The notes under the pieces are model-generated. The model was not told the DNA's origin, did not search any database, and worked only from the letters and a program-made list of their open reading frames with translations. DNA of 64,000 nucleotides, from assembly GCA_027488115.1 (NCBI GenBank), contig JAIYCG010000020.1:1-64000 (forward strand), read 5' to 3'. Positions 43,909 through 53,524 of the stretch are shown here, one piece after another. A program made the translations under genes and the position numbers. Numbering within the stretch: position 1 is the stretch's first letter; the number at the start of each line of letters is the position of its first letter. Source of the DNA: Comamonadaceae bacterium (GTDB lineage Bacteria; Pseudomonadota; Gammaproteobacteria; Burkholderiales; Burkholderiaceae_C).

Positions 43909-44975
43909 TGAAACAATTCAAAATTGCATGCATCCCTGGCGATGGCATTGGCAAAGAAGTCATCCCTGCATCCCAAGTTGTGCTTGAGGCGTTGGCGCAA
44001 GGACACAATGAGTTTGATTTTGAATTCACTTCGTTTGATTGGGGGGGTGATTACTACCGCCAACATGGTGTGATGATGCCCGCCGATGGGCTTGAAGCCT
44101 TGCGTCCCATGGATGCCATTTTGTTTGGTTCAGCAGGCGACCCACAAATTCCCGATCACATCACGCTGTGGGGACTGCGTCTGAAAATTTGCCAAGGCTT
44201 CGATCAGTATGCCAATGTGCGACCCACGCGAATTTTGCCCGGCATTGATGCACCCTTAAAGCGATGTACACCAGAGCAACTGAACTGGGTCATTGTTCGT
44301 GAAAATTCCGAAGGTGAATATGCGGGTGTCGGCGGAAGGGCGCACCAAGGTCATCCCATTGAAGTGGCCACCGATGTGTCCATGATGACCCGTGTGGGCG
44401 TTCAGCGCATCATGCGATATGCCTTCAAGTTGGCTCAATCTAGGCCACGCAAGTTACTGACTGTGGTGACCAAATCTAACGCTCAGCGTCATGCCATGGT
44501 CATGTGGGATGAAATTGCCAAAGAGGTGAGTGCCGAGTTTCCAGATGTGCATTGGGACAAAGAACTGGTAGACGCCTGCACGGCGCGCATGGTGAACCGG
44601 CCTGCAAGCTTAGATACCTTGGTGGCGACCAACTTGCATGCAGATATTTTGAGCGACTTGGCTGCCGCTTTGGCTGGTAGCTTGGGCATTGCACCCACTG
44701 GCAACATTGACCCTGAACGACGCTTCCCCTCGATGTTTGAGCCCATCCATGGCTCTGCCTTTGACATTATGGGAAAAGGTCTCGCAAACCCTATTGGCAG
44801 TTTTTGGAGTTGTGTGATGATGTTGGAACACATCGGTTTGGATCAGCAGGCCCAGCGTCTGATGCAGGCCATTGAGGTTGTGACTGCCAACCCCAAGTTG
44901 CACACCCGCGACTTAGGCGGAAACGCCAACATGCAACAAGTGACCGAGGCGGTGTGCCACATGCTTAAGCATTAG
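43908..44975 (+). CDS. tartrate/D-malate dehydrogenase-type member of the isocitrate/isopropylmalate dehydrogenase family
   Basis: A 355-residue beta-decarboxylating dehydrogenase. IPGDGIGKEVIPAS opens the fold, VRENSEGEYAGVGGRAHQG binds substrate, DACTARMVNRPASLDTLVATNLHADILSDLAAALAG gives the metal Asp residues, and GNIDPERRFPSMFEPIHGSAFDI binds NAD. The GRAHQG and GNIDPERRFPS forms resemble tartrate/D-malate dehydrogenases rather than LeuB. It is coupled to scoB by TGATG and is followed by a Bug binding protein, which suggests dicarboxylate uptake and use. Confidence 0.88.
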   Translation: MKQFKIACIPGDGIGKEVIPASQVVLEALAQGHNEFDFEFTSFDWGGDYYRQHGVMMPADGLEALRPMDAILFGSAGDPQIPDHITLWGLRLKICQGFDQYANVRPTRILPGIDAPLKRCTPEQLNWVIVRENSEGEYAGVGGRAHQGHPIEVATDVSMMTRVGVQRIMRYAFKLAQSRPRKLLTVVTKSNAQRHAMVMWDEIAKEVSAEFPDVHWDKELVDACTARMVNRPASLDTLVATNLHADILSDLAAALAGSLGIAPTGNIDPERRFPSMFEPIHGSAFDIMGKGLANPIGSFWSCVMMLEHIGLDQQAQRLMQAIEVVTANPKLHTRDLGGNANMQQVTEAVCHMLKH

Positions 44976-45009
44976 AAAATTTCAACATCACCGTGATGCA
45001 GGAGACAAA

Positions 45010-45987
45010 ATGGCAAAGAAAACAAAGTTTTGGTTGAGTGCAGTGGGTCTGAGTTTGGCAAGTTTGTTGCCCCAACAAGCAACGGCGCAAGCCATGCCAG
45101 CGTGCCCTGAGAAAAACGTCATGTATTGGCAGGCGTTCCCTCCCGGTGGTGAATCTGATTTGTCGGCCAGGCACCAGCAAGTGGTGCTCAAAAAGAAATG
45201 CAGCGCCATTGATACCATCATTCAATACAAAGCCGGTGCAGGCGGCGGTTTGATGTGGGCCCAAATGAACAATCTGCCAGGTGATGGCCTCAATGTGGTG
45301 GGCATCAATTTGCCGCACATTGTGTTTCAGCCCATCGAAGGTGAAGTTCAATACAAAACGGCCGACATCACCCCCGTCTTTTGGTTTCATTACACCCCCG
45401 ACGTGTTGGTGGTGCCTGAAAGCAGCCCCATCAAAAACTTCGCAGAGTTCATTGCTGCGGCCAAACAATCACCCGGCAAAATGAACCTGGGCGGCTCTGG
45501 CTTGAACTCTGCCAACCATGCTGCGCATGAACGTTTGAATGCGGCCTTTGGCATCAAGAGTACCTATGTGCCCTACAAAGGCACAGGCGACATGTCGATG
45601 GCTGTGGTGGGGGCCCAAATTGATGGCGCGGTCACCTACACACCCTTCGCCATTGCCAATCGCGGCAAAGTGCGCGCCTTGGCGGTGGCCATGGAAAAAC
45701 GCCACCCCCTCATGCCCACGGTGCCCACCTTCAGAGAGTTGGGTGTCGATTGGATTGACGGCGCTTACCGTGGTGTAGGCGTTCCCAAATCAACCTCACC
45801 CGAGGCCCGCAAAAAATTGTCAGACATGTGGCTGGCCCTGAACAACGATCCTGAAATGAAAGAGCTGGCTGCCAAGAGTGGCTTTGAGTTGGTCAACATT
45901 GGCACCGATCAAATGGACGCCTTCATGAAAGAGCGCATTGCGCTTTACATTGAAGGCGCCAAGCGATTGGGCTTGGGTAAGAAGTAA
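45010..45987 (+). CDS. Bug-family (TctC-like) periplasmic binding protein
   Basis: A 325-residue exported protein. A signal peptide (hydrophobic about residues 10-24, cleavage near AQA) precedes the tripartite-tricarboxylate receptor fold with NAAFGIKSTYVPYKGTGDMSMAVVGAQIDGAVTY. The N-terminal FPPGGESDLSARHQQ replaces the usual APGGxxDxxAR. Such proteins bind carboxylates in the periplasm. No TctA or TctB membrane genes are adjacent, which is common for this expanded family in Burkholderiales. It closes the scoAB-dehydrogenase group, and CAGGAG precedes its ATG. Confidence 0.88.
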   Translation: MAKKTKFWLSAVGLSLASLLPQQATAQAMPACPEKNVMYWQAFPPGGESDLSARHQQVVLKKKCSAIDTIIQYKAGAGGGLMWAQMNNLPGDGLNVVGINLPHIVFQPIEGEVQYKTADITPVFWFHYTPDVLVVPESSPIKNFAEFIAAAKQSPGKMNLGGSGLNSANHAAHERLNAAFGIKSTYVPYKGTGDMSMAVVGAQIDGAVTYTPFAIANRGKVRALAVAMEKRHPLMPTVPTFRELGVDWIDGAYRGVGVPKSTSPEARKKLSDMWLALNNDPEMKELAAKSGFELVNIGTDQMDAFMKERIALYIEGAKRLGLGKK

Positions 45988-47466
45988 TTATTTCAAAATA
46001 TCGCCCATGCAAAGGTACTTCATCTCGAGGTACTCTTCCATGCCGTGGTGTGAGCCTTCGCGGCCCAAGCCCGATTGCTTCACGCCACCGAAAGGCACAT
46101 GCTCGGTGGCAATGATGCCCACGTTGATGCCCACCATGCCATATTCCAATGCTTCGCTCACGCGGTAAATGCGGCCTATGTCGCGACTGTAAAAATAGCT
46201 GGCCAAACCAAACTCGGTGTTGTTGGCTGCATCAATGGCTTCTTGTTCTGTTTTGAACTTGAACACGGGTGCGAAGGGACCAAAGGTTTCTTCACGTGCA
46301 CACAACATGTCTGACGTGGCATTGCCAATGACGGTGGGTTCAAAGAACTGGCCATTCAAGGCTTTGCCGCCAGCCAACACCACACCGCCCTTGGCCTTGG
46401 CGTCTTCCACGTGGCGCGTCACTTTTTCCAAAGCAGCCGGTTCAATGAGCGGGCCCTGAACCACGCCATCTTCAAAGCCGTTGCCCACTTTCAAAGCTTT
46501 TACTTTGGCGGCAAACTTTTGCACAAACGTGTCGTACACCGACTCTTGCACATAGATGCGGTTGGCGCACACGCAAGTCTGACCGGCGTTGCGGTACTTG
46601 CTGGCCATGGCACCCTCTACGGCGCTGTCAATGTCGGCATCGTCAAACACAATGAAGGGGGCATTGCCGCCCAATTCAAGCGACAATTTTTTCACAGTGG
46701 GTGCCGATTGCGCCATCAAGATGCGGCCCACTTCGGTACTGCCGGTAAAGCTAATGTGGCGAACAATGTCGCTTGCGCAGAAGACTTTGCCTGCGGCAAT
46801 GCTGTTGTCTGAATCGGCGGTGAGAAGGTTGATGACACCCGCAGGGATGCCAGCACGCAAAGCCAATTCGCCAGCAGCCAAGGCCGTGAGCGGTGTGAGC
46901 TCGGCGGGTTTGATGACCACCGTACAACCAGCCGCCAAAGCGGGAGCCACTTTGCGGGTGATCATGGCCAGAGGAAAATTCCAGGGTGTGATGGCGGCGC
47001 ACACGCCGATGGGTTGCTTAATGACCGTCAGGCGACGGGTGTTGTCAAACTGGGGCAATGTTTCGCCATTGACGCGTTTGGCTTCTTCGGCATACCACTC
47101 TACAAAGCTGGCGCCGTACATCACTTCGCCTTTGGCTTCTGCAAAGGGCTTGCCTTGCTCGGCTGTCATGATGCGGCCCAAGTCTTCAACGTTGGCCATC
47201 AGCAGGTCGTACCACTTGCGCAGCAAAATGCTGCGTTCTTTGCCAGTTTTGCCGCGCCAAGCGGGCAGGGCTGCATTGGCGGCCGCAATGGCTTGCTCGG
47301 CCTCAGCCGCGCCTAAGTTGGCCACATCGGCTAATTTGGCGCCTGTGGCGGGGTCATTGATGTCAAAACGGCTATTGCCTTTGACCCACTGGCCATTCAC
47401 CAGAGCGTCTGTTCTAAGGAGTGAGGGGTCTTTGAGCAAGGCCAAAGGGGAGGTTTTCATGTCCAT
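45988..47466 (-). CDS. gabD: NAD(P)-dependent succinate-semialdehyde dehydrogenase
   Basis: A 492-residue aldehyde dehydrogenase of the GabD group. The Glu in LELGGNAPFIVFDDADID is the general base, the catalytic Cys is in NAGQTCVCANRIYVQ, and ITPWNFPLAMITRKVAPALAAGC and FGPFAPVFKF agree with succinate-semialdehyde dehydrogenases. It would feed 4-aminobutyrate or related carbon into succinate. AGGAG precedes the ATG. The gene stops next to the Bug gene on the opposite strand. The aldehyde could be different, but GabD is the closest type. Confidence 0.9.
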   Translation of the reverse strand: MDMKTSPLALLKDPSLLRTDALVNGQWVKGNSRFDINDPATGAKLADVANLGAAEAEQAIAAANAALPAWRGKTGKERSILLRKWYDLLMANVEDLGRIMTAEQGKPFAEAKGEVMYGASFVEWYAEEAKRVNGETLPQFDNTRRLTVIKQPIGVCAAITPWNFPLAMITRKVAPALAAGCTVVIKPAELTPLTALAAGELALRAGIPAGVINLLTADSDNSIAAGKVFCASDIVRHISFTGSTEVGRILMAQSAPTVKKLSLELGGNAPFIVFDDADIDSAVEGAMASKYRNAGQTCVCANRIYVQESVYDTFVQKFAAKVKALKVGNGFEDGVVQGPLIEPAALEKVTRHVEDAKAKGGVVLAGGKALNGQFFEPTVIGNATSDMLCAREETFGPFAPVFKFKTEQEAIDAANNTEFGLASYFYSRDIGRIYRVSEALEYGMVGINVGIIATEHVPFGGVKQSGLGREGSHHGMEEYLEMKYLCMGDILK

Positions 47467-47493
47467 GGGGTCTCCTGGGGTAATTTTGAAAGC

Positions 47494-47521
47494 TTGGAAG
47501 CTGTGCTTGCAATCTTATAAT
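47494..47521 (+). promoter_or_regulatory. promoter of alaS
   Basis: A perfect -10 hexamer TATAAT follows a -35-like TTGGAA by 16 bp, in the gap between the divergent gabD and alaS genes. The expected start gives a short leader of about 37 bases before the alaS ATG. Confidence 0.6.
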
Positions 47522-47564
47522 GGAAAGTTGAGCCCAGTTTGGCTTTCTTAAAGATACCCCTGTC

Positions 47565-50189
47565 ATGAGCACACCTGTTATTTCCGTTGCTGAAATTCGC
47601 AAAACATTCTTAGACTTTTTTGCGTCCAAAGGCCACACCGTGGTGGCCTCTAGCCCCTTGGTACCTGGCAACGATCCCACCTTGATGTTCACCAACTCGG
47701 GCATGGTTCAGTTCAAAGATGTGTTCTTGGGGACAGACAAACGCAGTTATGTGCGCGCCGCTTCCGTTCAGGCTTGTTTGCGCGCAGGCGGCAAGCACAA
47801 CGATTTGGAAAATGTGGGTTACACCGCGCGTCATCACACCTTTTTTGAAATGTTGGGCAACTGGAGCTTTGGCGATTACTTCAAGCGTGACAGCTTGAAA
47901 TGGGCGTGGGAACTTTTGACGCAAGTTTACAAATTACCCGCCGACAAACTGTGGGCCACCGTCTACATTGAAGACGACGAAGCCTATGACATTTGGACGA
48001 AAGAAATTGGCTTGCCACCTGAGCGCGTGGTGCGCATTGGCGACAACAAAGGTGGACGCTACATGTCCGACAATTTCTGGATGATGGCCGACACCGGGCC
48101 TTGTGGTCCTTGCTCAGAAATTTTTTACGACCATGGACCCGAGATCGCAGGCGGCCCGCCTGGTAGCCCCGAGCAAGACGGCGATCGTTACATTGAAATT
48201 TGGAACAACGTGTTCATGCAGTTTGACATGCAGCCCGACGGCAGCGTGAAGAACTTGCCTGCACCTTGCGTAGACACCGGCATGGGTCTGGAGCGCCTAG
48301 CCGCCATTCTTCAGCACGTGCACAGCAACTACGAAATCGATATTTTTGACTCACTGATTCAAGCAGCATCGCGCGAAACCGGTTGCACCGATTTGCAAAA
48401 CAAGTCTTTGCGGGTGATTGCAGACCACATTCGAGCGACCGCATTCTTGGTGAGCGATGGTGTGGTGCCCAGCAACGAAGGCCGTGGCTATGTACAGCGC
48501 CGCATTGTGCGCCGAGCCATTCGCCATGGTTACAAATTAGGCCAAAAGACGCCGTTCTTCCATAAGTTGGTGCCCGATTTGGTCAAGCTGATGGGCGCCG
48601 CCTATCCCAGCTTGGCATCCCAAGAAAAACGCATCACCGATATTTTGAAAGCCGAGGAAGAGCGCTTCTTTGAAACGCTTGAAGTCGGCATGCAAATTTT
48701 GGATGCTGCCCTTGAAGGCGGCGTCAAAGTGTTGCCTGGTGAAGTCGCATTTAAATTGCACGACACTTATGGTTTTCCTTTGGACTTGTCAGCCGACGTT
48801 TGCCGCGAGCGAGATTTGAGTGTGGACGAAGCGGGCTTTGCCACAGCCATGGAACGCCAAAAAGCCCAAGCCCGTGCAGCGGGCAAATTCAAAATGGACC
48901 GCGCGCTGGAATACACCGGTGCGAGCAATACCTTCGTGGGGTATGACGAACTGCAAGCCACTGCCAAAGTCTTGGCGCTGTATGTGGATGGCACACCGGT
49001 CACAGAACTCAAGGCAGGACAAAACGGCGTGGTGGTCCTCGACACCACCCCCTTCTACGCAGAGTCTGGTGGCCAAGTAGGCGATCAAGGCTTGCTGCAA
49101 ACCGCAGGCGCCAAATTTGAAGTGGAAGACACTTTGAAAATCAAAGCTGATGTGTTTGGACATCACGGCGCATTGACAGAAGGCAGTCTTCAAGTGGGTG
49201 ACGCTGTTCAAGCACAAGTCAACACTGAATTGCGTACCGCTACCGTTCGCAACCACTCAGCCACGCACCTGATGCACAAAGCTTTGCGCGAAGTACTGGG
49301 CGACCATGTGCAGCAAAAAGGTTCTTTGGTGAATGCCGAGCGCACGCGCTTTGATTTTGCCCACAATGCCCCCATTACCGACGAGCAAATTTTGGCCATC
49401 GAAGCCAAAGTGAACCAAGAAATTTGGGCCAACCCCGCCACCCAAGCACGCTTGATGGACATTGAGTCTGCTCAGAAAACCGGCGCCATGATGTTGTTTG
49501 GTGAAAAGTACGGCGAAACTGTTCGCGTGCTCGACATCGGCTCAAGCCGCGAGTTGTGTGGTGGCGTTCACGTTCATCGCACTGGCGATATTGGCTTGTT
49601 CAAGGTGGTGGCTGAAAGCGGCGTGGCCGCTGGCGTGCGACGCATTGAAGCCGTCACTGGCGGTAATGCCTTGGCTTATTTGCAAACCTTGGAAGCGACA
49701 GTGTCCAAAGCGGCTGGCAGCCTCAAAGCATCGCCTGCCGAGTTGAACAGCCGCATTGCCCAAGTCTTGGACCAAGTGAAATCTTTGGAAAAAGAAATGG
49801 CGGCGCTCAAAGGTAAATTGGCTTCATCACAAGGCGATGAGCTCATGACGCAAGCGGCCGATGTGAAGGGCGTCAAAGTGCTGGCCGCACTGTTGCCAGG
49901 CGCAGATGCCAAAACATTGCGCGACACCATGGACAAGTTGAAAGACAAACTGAAAACGGCTGTGCTTGTGTTGGCTGCTGTGGATGGCGACAAGGTTCAA
50001 TTGGCCGCAGGTGTGACGTCAGACACCACTGGCAAAGTGAAGGCGGGCGAGTTGGTTAACTTTGTGGCTCAGCAAGTGGGCGGCAAAGGCGGCGGCAAGC
50101 CTGACATGGCCATGGCAGGTGGTACGGATGCCACTCACCTGAATGCGGCTTTGGGCAGTGTGCAGGCTTGGGTGACTGAGCGTTTGTGA
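47565..50189 (+). CDS. alaS: alanyl-tRNA synthetase
   Basis: An 874-residue class II synthetase that charges tRNA-Ala. Motif regions include [34 protein letters not shown] and [23 protein letters not shown]. The editing domain has [18 protein letters not shown] and [18 protein letters not shown] with the zinc-type Cys/His residues. The C-terminal C-Ala domain ends [16 protein letters not shown]. The length is normal. A strong terminator stands about 50 bases downstream. Confidence 0.97.
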   Translation: MSTPVISVAEIRKTFLDFFASKGHTVVASSPLVPGNDPTLMFTNSGMVQFKDVFLGTDKRSYVRAASVQACLRAGGKHNDLENVGYTARHHTFFEMLGNWSFGDYFKRDSLKWAWELLTQVYKLPADKLWATVYIEDDEAYDIWTKEIGLPPERVVRIGDNKGGRYMSDNFWMMADTGPCGPCSEIFYDHGPEIAGGPPGSPEQDGDRYIEIWNNVFMQFDMQPDGSVKNLPAPCVDTGMGLERLAAILQHVHSNYEIDIFDSLIQAASRETGCTDLQNKSLRVIADHIRATAFLVSDGVVPSNEGRGYVQRRIVRRAIRHGYKLGQKTPFFHKLVPDLVKLMGAAYPSLASQEKRITDILKAEEERFFETLEVGMQILDAALEGGVKVLPGEVAFKLHDTYGFPLDLSADVCRERDLSVDEAGFATAMERQKAQARAAGKFKMDRALEYTGASNTFVGYDELQATAKVLALYVDGTPVTELKAGQNGVVVLDTTPFYAESGGQVGDQGLLQTAGAKFEVEDTLKIKADVFGHHGALTEGSLQVGDAVQAQVNTELRTATVRNHSATHLMHKALREVLGDHVQQKGSLVNAERTRFDFAHNAPITDEQILAIEAKVNQEIWANPATQARLMDIESAQKTGAMMLFGEKYGETVRVLDIGSSRELCGGVHVHRTGDIGLFKVVAESGVAAGVRRIEAVTGGNALAYLQTLEATVSKAAGSLKASPAELNSRIAQVLDQVKSLEKEMAALKGKLASSQGDELMTQAADVKGVKVLAALLPGADAKTLRDTMDKLKDKLKTAVLVLAAVDGDKVQLAAGVTSDTTGKVKAGELVNFVAQQVGGKGGGKPDMAMAGGTDATHLNAALGSVQAWVTERL

Positions 50190-50237
50190 TTGATCAATGA
50201 TCAGACCTTTTTGTATCAGTCTGTTGATTTCTGAGAG

Positions 50238-50260
50238 AGCCCCGCAAGGGGCTTTTTTTT
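50238..50260 (+). terminator. rho-independent terminator of alaS
   Basis: A perfect 6-bp GC-rich stem AGCCCC/GGGGCT closes a GCAA tetraloop and is followed by an unbroken run of eight T. It lies 48 bases after the alaS stop. Confidence 0.95.
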
Positions 50261-50313
50261 GGACAGGATTCAACTGAAGTCAAGGCCACTCCAAGGGTAT
50301 TCCTTAGGGGACT

Positions 50314-50341
50314 AATTTATTTTTATGCATAAAATTAAATT
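50314..50341 (+). promoter_or_regulatory. 28-bp near-perfect palindrome at the GntR gene start (probable operator)
   Basis: The core TTTTATGCATAAAA is a perfect 14-bp palindrome. One base pair further out is mismatched, then AATTTA and TAAATT pair again, so 26 of 28 positions are symmetric. The centre ATGCAT contains the first candidate start codon of the GntR regulator. GntR proteins bind such short AT-rich palindromes, so autoregulation is the likely role. Confidence 0.6.
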
Positions 50342-51029
50342 TATGGATAAAAACCAAAATCCCACAGCCAACGAAATTGCTCTCAACGCTTTGCGCCAAG
50401 ATGTTTTGTCCTTGGCATTTTTGCCGGGTACCAAACTGAAGGTTGAGCACTTGCAACAGTCCTATGGACTTTCTTCCAGCCCTATTCGCGAAGCACTCAA
50501 CAGACTCACTGAGGAAGGCTTGGTAAAGGCTGATGAGCGCAAAGGTTTTCGGGTTGCCATGGTGTCAGATGTCGATTTGCAAGACATCACCAACATGCGA
50601 TTGATGATCGACCTTCCAACTTTAGAGCAGTCCATGAATTCGGGCGATGACAAATGGGAGTCAGACGTGATTGCAAGTTTTCATTTGCTAGAAAAACTTG
50701 AAAGCAGGTTGCCCGAAGGCCCGGTTGTTCTGAATGCCGAGTGGAGTGCATTGCACAGAAGCTTTCACCGCGCCATGATGAGTGCATGCCCTTCAGAGCG
50801 CATGGTTCAGACCAGCGGGAGTTTGTTTGATCAAGCCGAACGCTATCGCCACATTTCTGCCAGGTACAGAACAGTCATCAAGCGCAAAAGCGAAGAGCAC
50901 AAAGTTTTGATGCGAGCCGTTCTGAAACGTGACATTGCAACGGCACAACAACTGCATCAAGAACATGTTTTAAGTACACAAAAAAATGCACTGAAAGCTT
51001 TGGCTCAGTGGCATCAAGATGCACATTGA
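50325..51029 (+). CDS. GntR-family (FCD-type) transcriptional regulator
   Basis: A 234-residue regulator. The winged helix (about residues 15-75) includes LAFLPGTKLKVEHLQQSYGLSSSPIREALNRLTEEGLVKADERKGFRV. The helical FCD effector domain follows with RLMIDLPTLEQSMNS and LHRSFHRAMMSACPSERM. FCD members usually sense an organic acid and repress the neighbouring pathway. The start is uncertain: the first ATG lies in the centre of a palindrome and the second is six codons downstream, and neither has a good ribosome site. It heads a run of VOC, FAH-family, quinone oxidoreductase, Bug and DUF1185 genes. Confidence 0.86.
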   Translation: MHKIKFMDKNQNPTANEIALNALRQDVLSLAFLPGTKLKVEHLQQSYGLSSSPIREALNRLTEEGLVKADERKGFRVAMVSDVDLQDITNMRLMIDLPTLEQSMNSGDDKWESDVIASFHLLEKLESRLPEGPVVLNAEWSALHRSFHRAMMSACPSERMVQTSGSLFDQAERYRHISARYRTVIKRKSEEHKVLMRAVLKRDIATAQQLHQEHVLSTQKNALKALAQWHQDAH

Positions 51030-51044
51030 TATTTGGAGAGATTC

Positions 51045-51578
51045 ATGCTGAAAGTTACCCGCCCAACCCCTTCGCACTTTGGTATCTATGTCACCGATGT
51101 CGACAAGATGGTTCATTTTTACAAGACAGTTTTTGGATTGGTTGAAACAGATCGAGGCGTTGGTAAAACATTCAAAGCGCCCTTGATTTTTTTGAGTGCC
51201 AGTCCTGACCAGCATCACCAATTGGTCATTGCCGGTGGCAGGCCGGCAGAGGCTACTTTCAGTACGGTGATGCAACTGTCGTTTGCAGTCCCATCTATTC
51301 AGCATTTGCGCGATCTTAAAAAAGCAGCCGAAGATCTGGGTGCAAGCCGAGTCTTGCCCTTAAACCATGGCAATGCTTTGTCTGTTTACTTTGCCGACCC
51401 AGAAGGCAACACAGTCGAAATTTACATTGACATGCCCTTCTATATTTCGCAGCCGCACGGTGATCCTTTGGACTTGTCAAAAGACGATGCCACGCTGCTG
51501 CGTGAAACAGAAGCCATCTGCCGAAGCGATCCCAGTTTCAAGCTGATCCAAGACTGGCAAGCAGCCACTTTCAATTAA
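51045..51578 (+). CDS. VOC-superfamily (glyoxalase/extradiol dioxygenase) protein
   Basis: A 177-residue protein of the vicinal-oxygen-chelate fold. The first half has HFGIYVTDVDKMVHFYKTVFGLVETD with a metal His, and the second half has NHGNALSVYFADPEGNTVEIYIDMP with the metal Glu. Two copies of the beta-alpha-beta unit form one metal site, as in glyoxalase-type and small dioxygenase-type enzymes. GGAGAG precedes the ATG, which lies 15 bases after the GntR stop. The context of FAH-family and reductase genes suggests ring or enol chemistry, but the reaction is unknown. Confidence 0.8.
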   Translation: MLKVTRPTPSHFGIYVTDVDKMVHFYKTVFGLVETDRGVGKTFKAPLIFLSASPDQHHQLVIAGGRPAEATFSTVMQLSFAVPSIQHLRDLKKAAEDLGASRVLPLNHGNALSVYFADPEGNTVEIYIDMPFYISQPHGDPLDLSKDDATLLRETEAICRSDPSFKLIQDWQAATFN

Positions 51579-51605
51579 CCCTTTTTATCCATCCAGAGAA
51601 ACAAC

Positions 51606-52472
51606 ATGAAATTACTCTCATTCATTGGCGCAAATGGCCCCACCTTCGGTGCTGTCGTTGGACAAGACGATGTCGTCGACCTTGGCAAGGAGATGCCGCA
51701 ACATGCCAACTTGGCTGCATACATTGGTTCCGGTGACTACTTGAAAGCCAAGGACCATGTTGCAGGCAAAACGCCTGTAGCCAAATTGAGCCAAATTACT
51801 TTCTTGCCTGTTATTCCTGAGCCAGAAAAAATTGTCTGTGCGGTGCGCAATTACATGGACCACCACCAGGAAGTTTTAGCGGCCGGCATGCACCGGGAGT
51901 TGTCCGAAGAGCCACCTATTTTCTTGCGCGTATGGCGTTCACAAGTGGCTCACAACCAGCCCATCATTTGCCCCAATGTGTCCGGAAGTTTGGACTGGGA
52001 GGGCGAATTGGCGGTCATCATCGGAAAGCCTGGACGCTTCATCAAGGAAGAAGATGCGTTTGACCATGTGGCCGGTTACTCTTGCTACAACGATGGCAGT
52101 ATTCGGGAATGGCAATTCCATGCCAAGCAAATTGCCTCTGGCAAAAACTTTGAATCAACCGGTGGTTTTGGCCCATGGATGGTCACGGCCGATGAAATCA
52201 AGCCCAATCAAGAATTGAAATTGATCACGCGTTTGAATGGTGTGGTGGAGCAGTCAAGCCATACCGGTCACATGATTTTCCCGATTGCCAAGCTCATCAG
52301 CTATGCCTCCACCATCTTCACGCTCATGCCAGGAGATGTCATTGCAACGGGAACGCCTGCTGGGGTGGGTTGGAGTCGCAAGCCACCTAAGTTCATGAAG
52401 CCTGGGGATGTGTGCGAAGTCGAAATTGAACACATTGGCACCTTGGTCAATCAAATTGCCGCTCAGTCCTAA
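51606..52472 (+). CDS. fumarylacetoacetate-hydrolase family protein
   Basis: A 288-residue FAH-superfamily enzyme. VCAVRNYMDHHQEVL starts the catalytic domain. DWEGELAVIIGKPGRFIKEEDAFDHVAGYSCYNDGSIREWQ gives the metal Glu and Asp residues, and MPGDVIATGTPAGVGWSRKPPKFMKPGD the C-terminal loop. Members hydrolyse, decarboxylate or isomerise 2-keto acids and acylpyruvates. The substrate is not known. It follows the VOC gene by 27 bases within the GntR operon. Confidence 0.88.
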   Translation: MKLLSFIGANGPTFGAVVGQDDVVDLGKEMPQHANLAAYIGSGDYLKAKDHVAGKTPVAKLSQITFLPVIPEPEKIVCAVRNYMDHHQEVLAAGMHRELSEEPPIFLRVWRSQVAHNQPIICPNVSGSLDWEGELAVIIGKPGRFIKEEDAFDHVAGYSCYNDGSIREWQFHAKQIASGKNFESTGGFGPWMVTADEIKPNQELKLITRLNGVVEQSSHTGHMIFPIAKLISYASTIFTLMPGDVIATGTPAGVGWSRKPPKFMKPGDVCEVEIEHIGTLVNQIAAQS

Positions 52473-52490
52473 GACTTCATCGAGCACTTC

Positions 52491-53492
52491 ATGCAAATTG
52501 TTCGAATTCACCAGCCAGGTGGGCCTGAGGCTTTAAAGCTTGATCACGTCGCAGAGCCAATCCCTAAGGCTGGTGAGGTTCGAATCAAGGCCATGGCCAT
52601 TGGCGTGGGCCGGCCTGATGTGCTCATGCGTCAGGGCATTTACAAATGGATGCCGCCCTTGCCTGCAACGCCTGGCGCTGAACTGTCAGGTGTCATTGAT
52701 CAAGTTGGAGAGGGTGTTCCCGCAGATCGCATTGGGCAACGGGTGTTGCTAAGTTCAAGAGACTTACCCCAACGAGGCGGCTGCTATGTGCAATCGATTG
52801 CCGTGCCACACAGCAAACCCTATCTGTTGCCTGACCGTATTTCGTTTCAAGATGCAGTCAGCCTGCCCAATTTGCAACTGGCTTTGGCATTGTTGCAAGC
52901 TGCCAATTTAAATCCAACAGCAGAAAAACGAGCGCTTCTCATCACGGGCGCTGCTGGCGGTGTGGCGGGCATGTTGTCGCAACTCGCCAAGAACCATGGC
53001 TTTCAAACCATTGGAACAGCACGAACACCTGTGAAGCGTGACTTTGCCCTTGCCAATGGTTTTGATGTGGTCCTCGATTCAAATCCTGAATCGCTTTGCG
53101 AGGATGTTCTAAAAGTCACGTCAGGTATGGGTGTCAATCTGGCCTATGACCATTTGGGCGGTGCTTATTTACCCGCATGCATTCGAAGTTTAAGTGCTCT
53201 AGGAACTGCAATTTCATACAACGTCATTACAGGCCAACCCAGCGTAGATGTTTTCTCTGTCATGCGTGAGTTGCTGTCTAAAAGCTTGGGAGTTCGGTGC
53301 TTTTCAATGCACACCTTTGACGAGAATGAAACCAATCGACGTGAATTGATGCAACAGGCCATTGAATTGATGGCCACTGAAAAAGTTCGTGCGCCTATGC
53401 CAACTGTCATGCTCTTGAGCGATGTTGTTCAAGCGCACGTCATTTTGGACAAAGGCGATACCCTTGGAAAAATCGTATTGAATCCTCAATAA
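52491..53492 (+). CDS. zinc-independent quinone oxidoreductase-like medium-chain dehydrogenase
   Basis: A 333-residue MDR protein. It opens MQIVRIHQPGGPEALKLDHVAEPIPKAGEVRIKAMAIGVGRPDVLMRQGIY in the QOR manner. ITGAAGGVAGMLSQLAKNHGFQTIGTARTPVK binds NADPH. The zinc-ligand Cys cluster of alcohol dehydrogenases is missing, which fits the quinone/enoyl reductase class. It probably reduces an activated double bond or quinone in the pathway run by this operon. It starts 18 bases after the FAH-family gene. Confidence 0.85.
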   Translation: MQIVRIHQPGGPEALKLDHVAEPIPKAGEVRIKAMAIGVGRPDVLMRQGIYKWMPPLPATPGAELSGVIDQVGEGVPADRIGQRVLLSSRDLPQRGGCYVQSIAVPHSKPYLLPDRISFQDAVSLPNLQLALALLQAANLNPTAEKRALLITGAAGGVAGMLSQLAKNHGFQTIGTARTPVKRDFALANGFDVVLDSNPESLCEDVLKVTSGMGVNLAYDHLGGAYLPACIRSLSALGTAISYNVITGQPSVDVFSVMRELLSKSLGVRCFSMHTFDENETNRRELMQQAIELMATEKVRAPMPTVMLLSDVVQAHVILDKGDTLGKIVLNPQ

Positions 53493-53524
53493 GAAGGATC
53501 TTTGTTAGACATGAATGGAGACAA

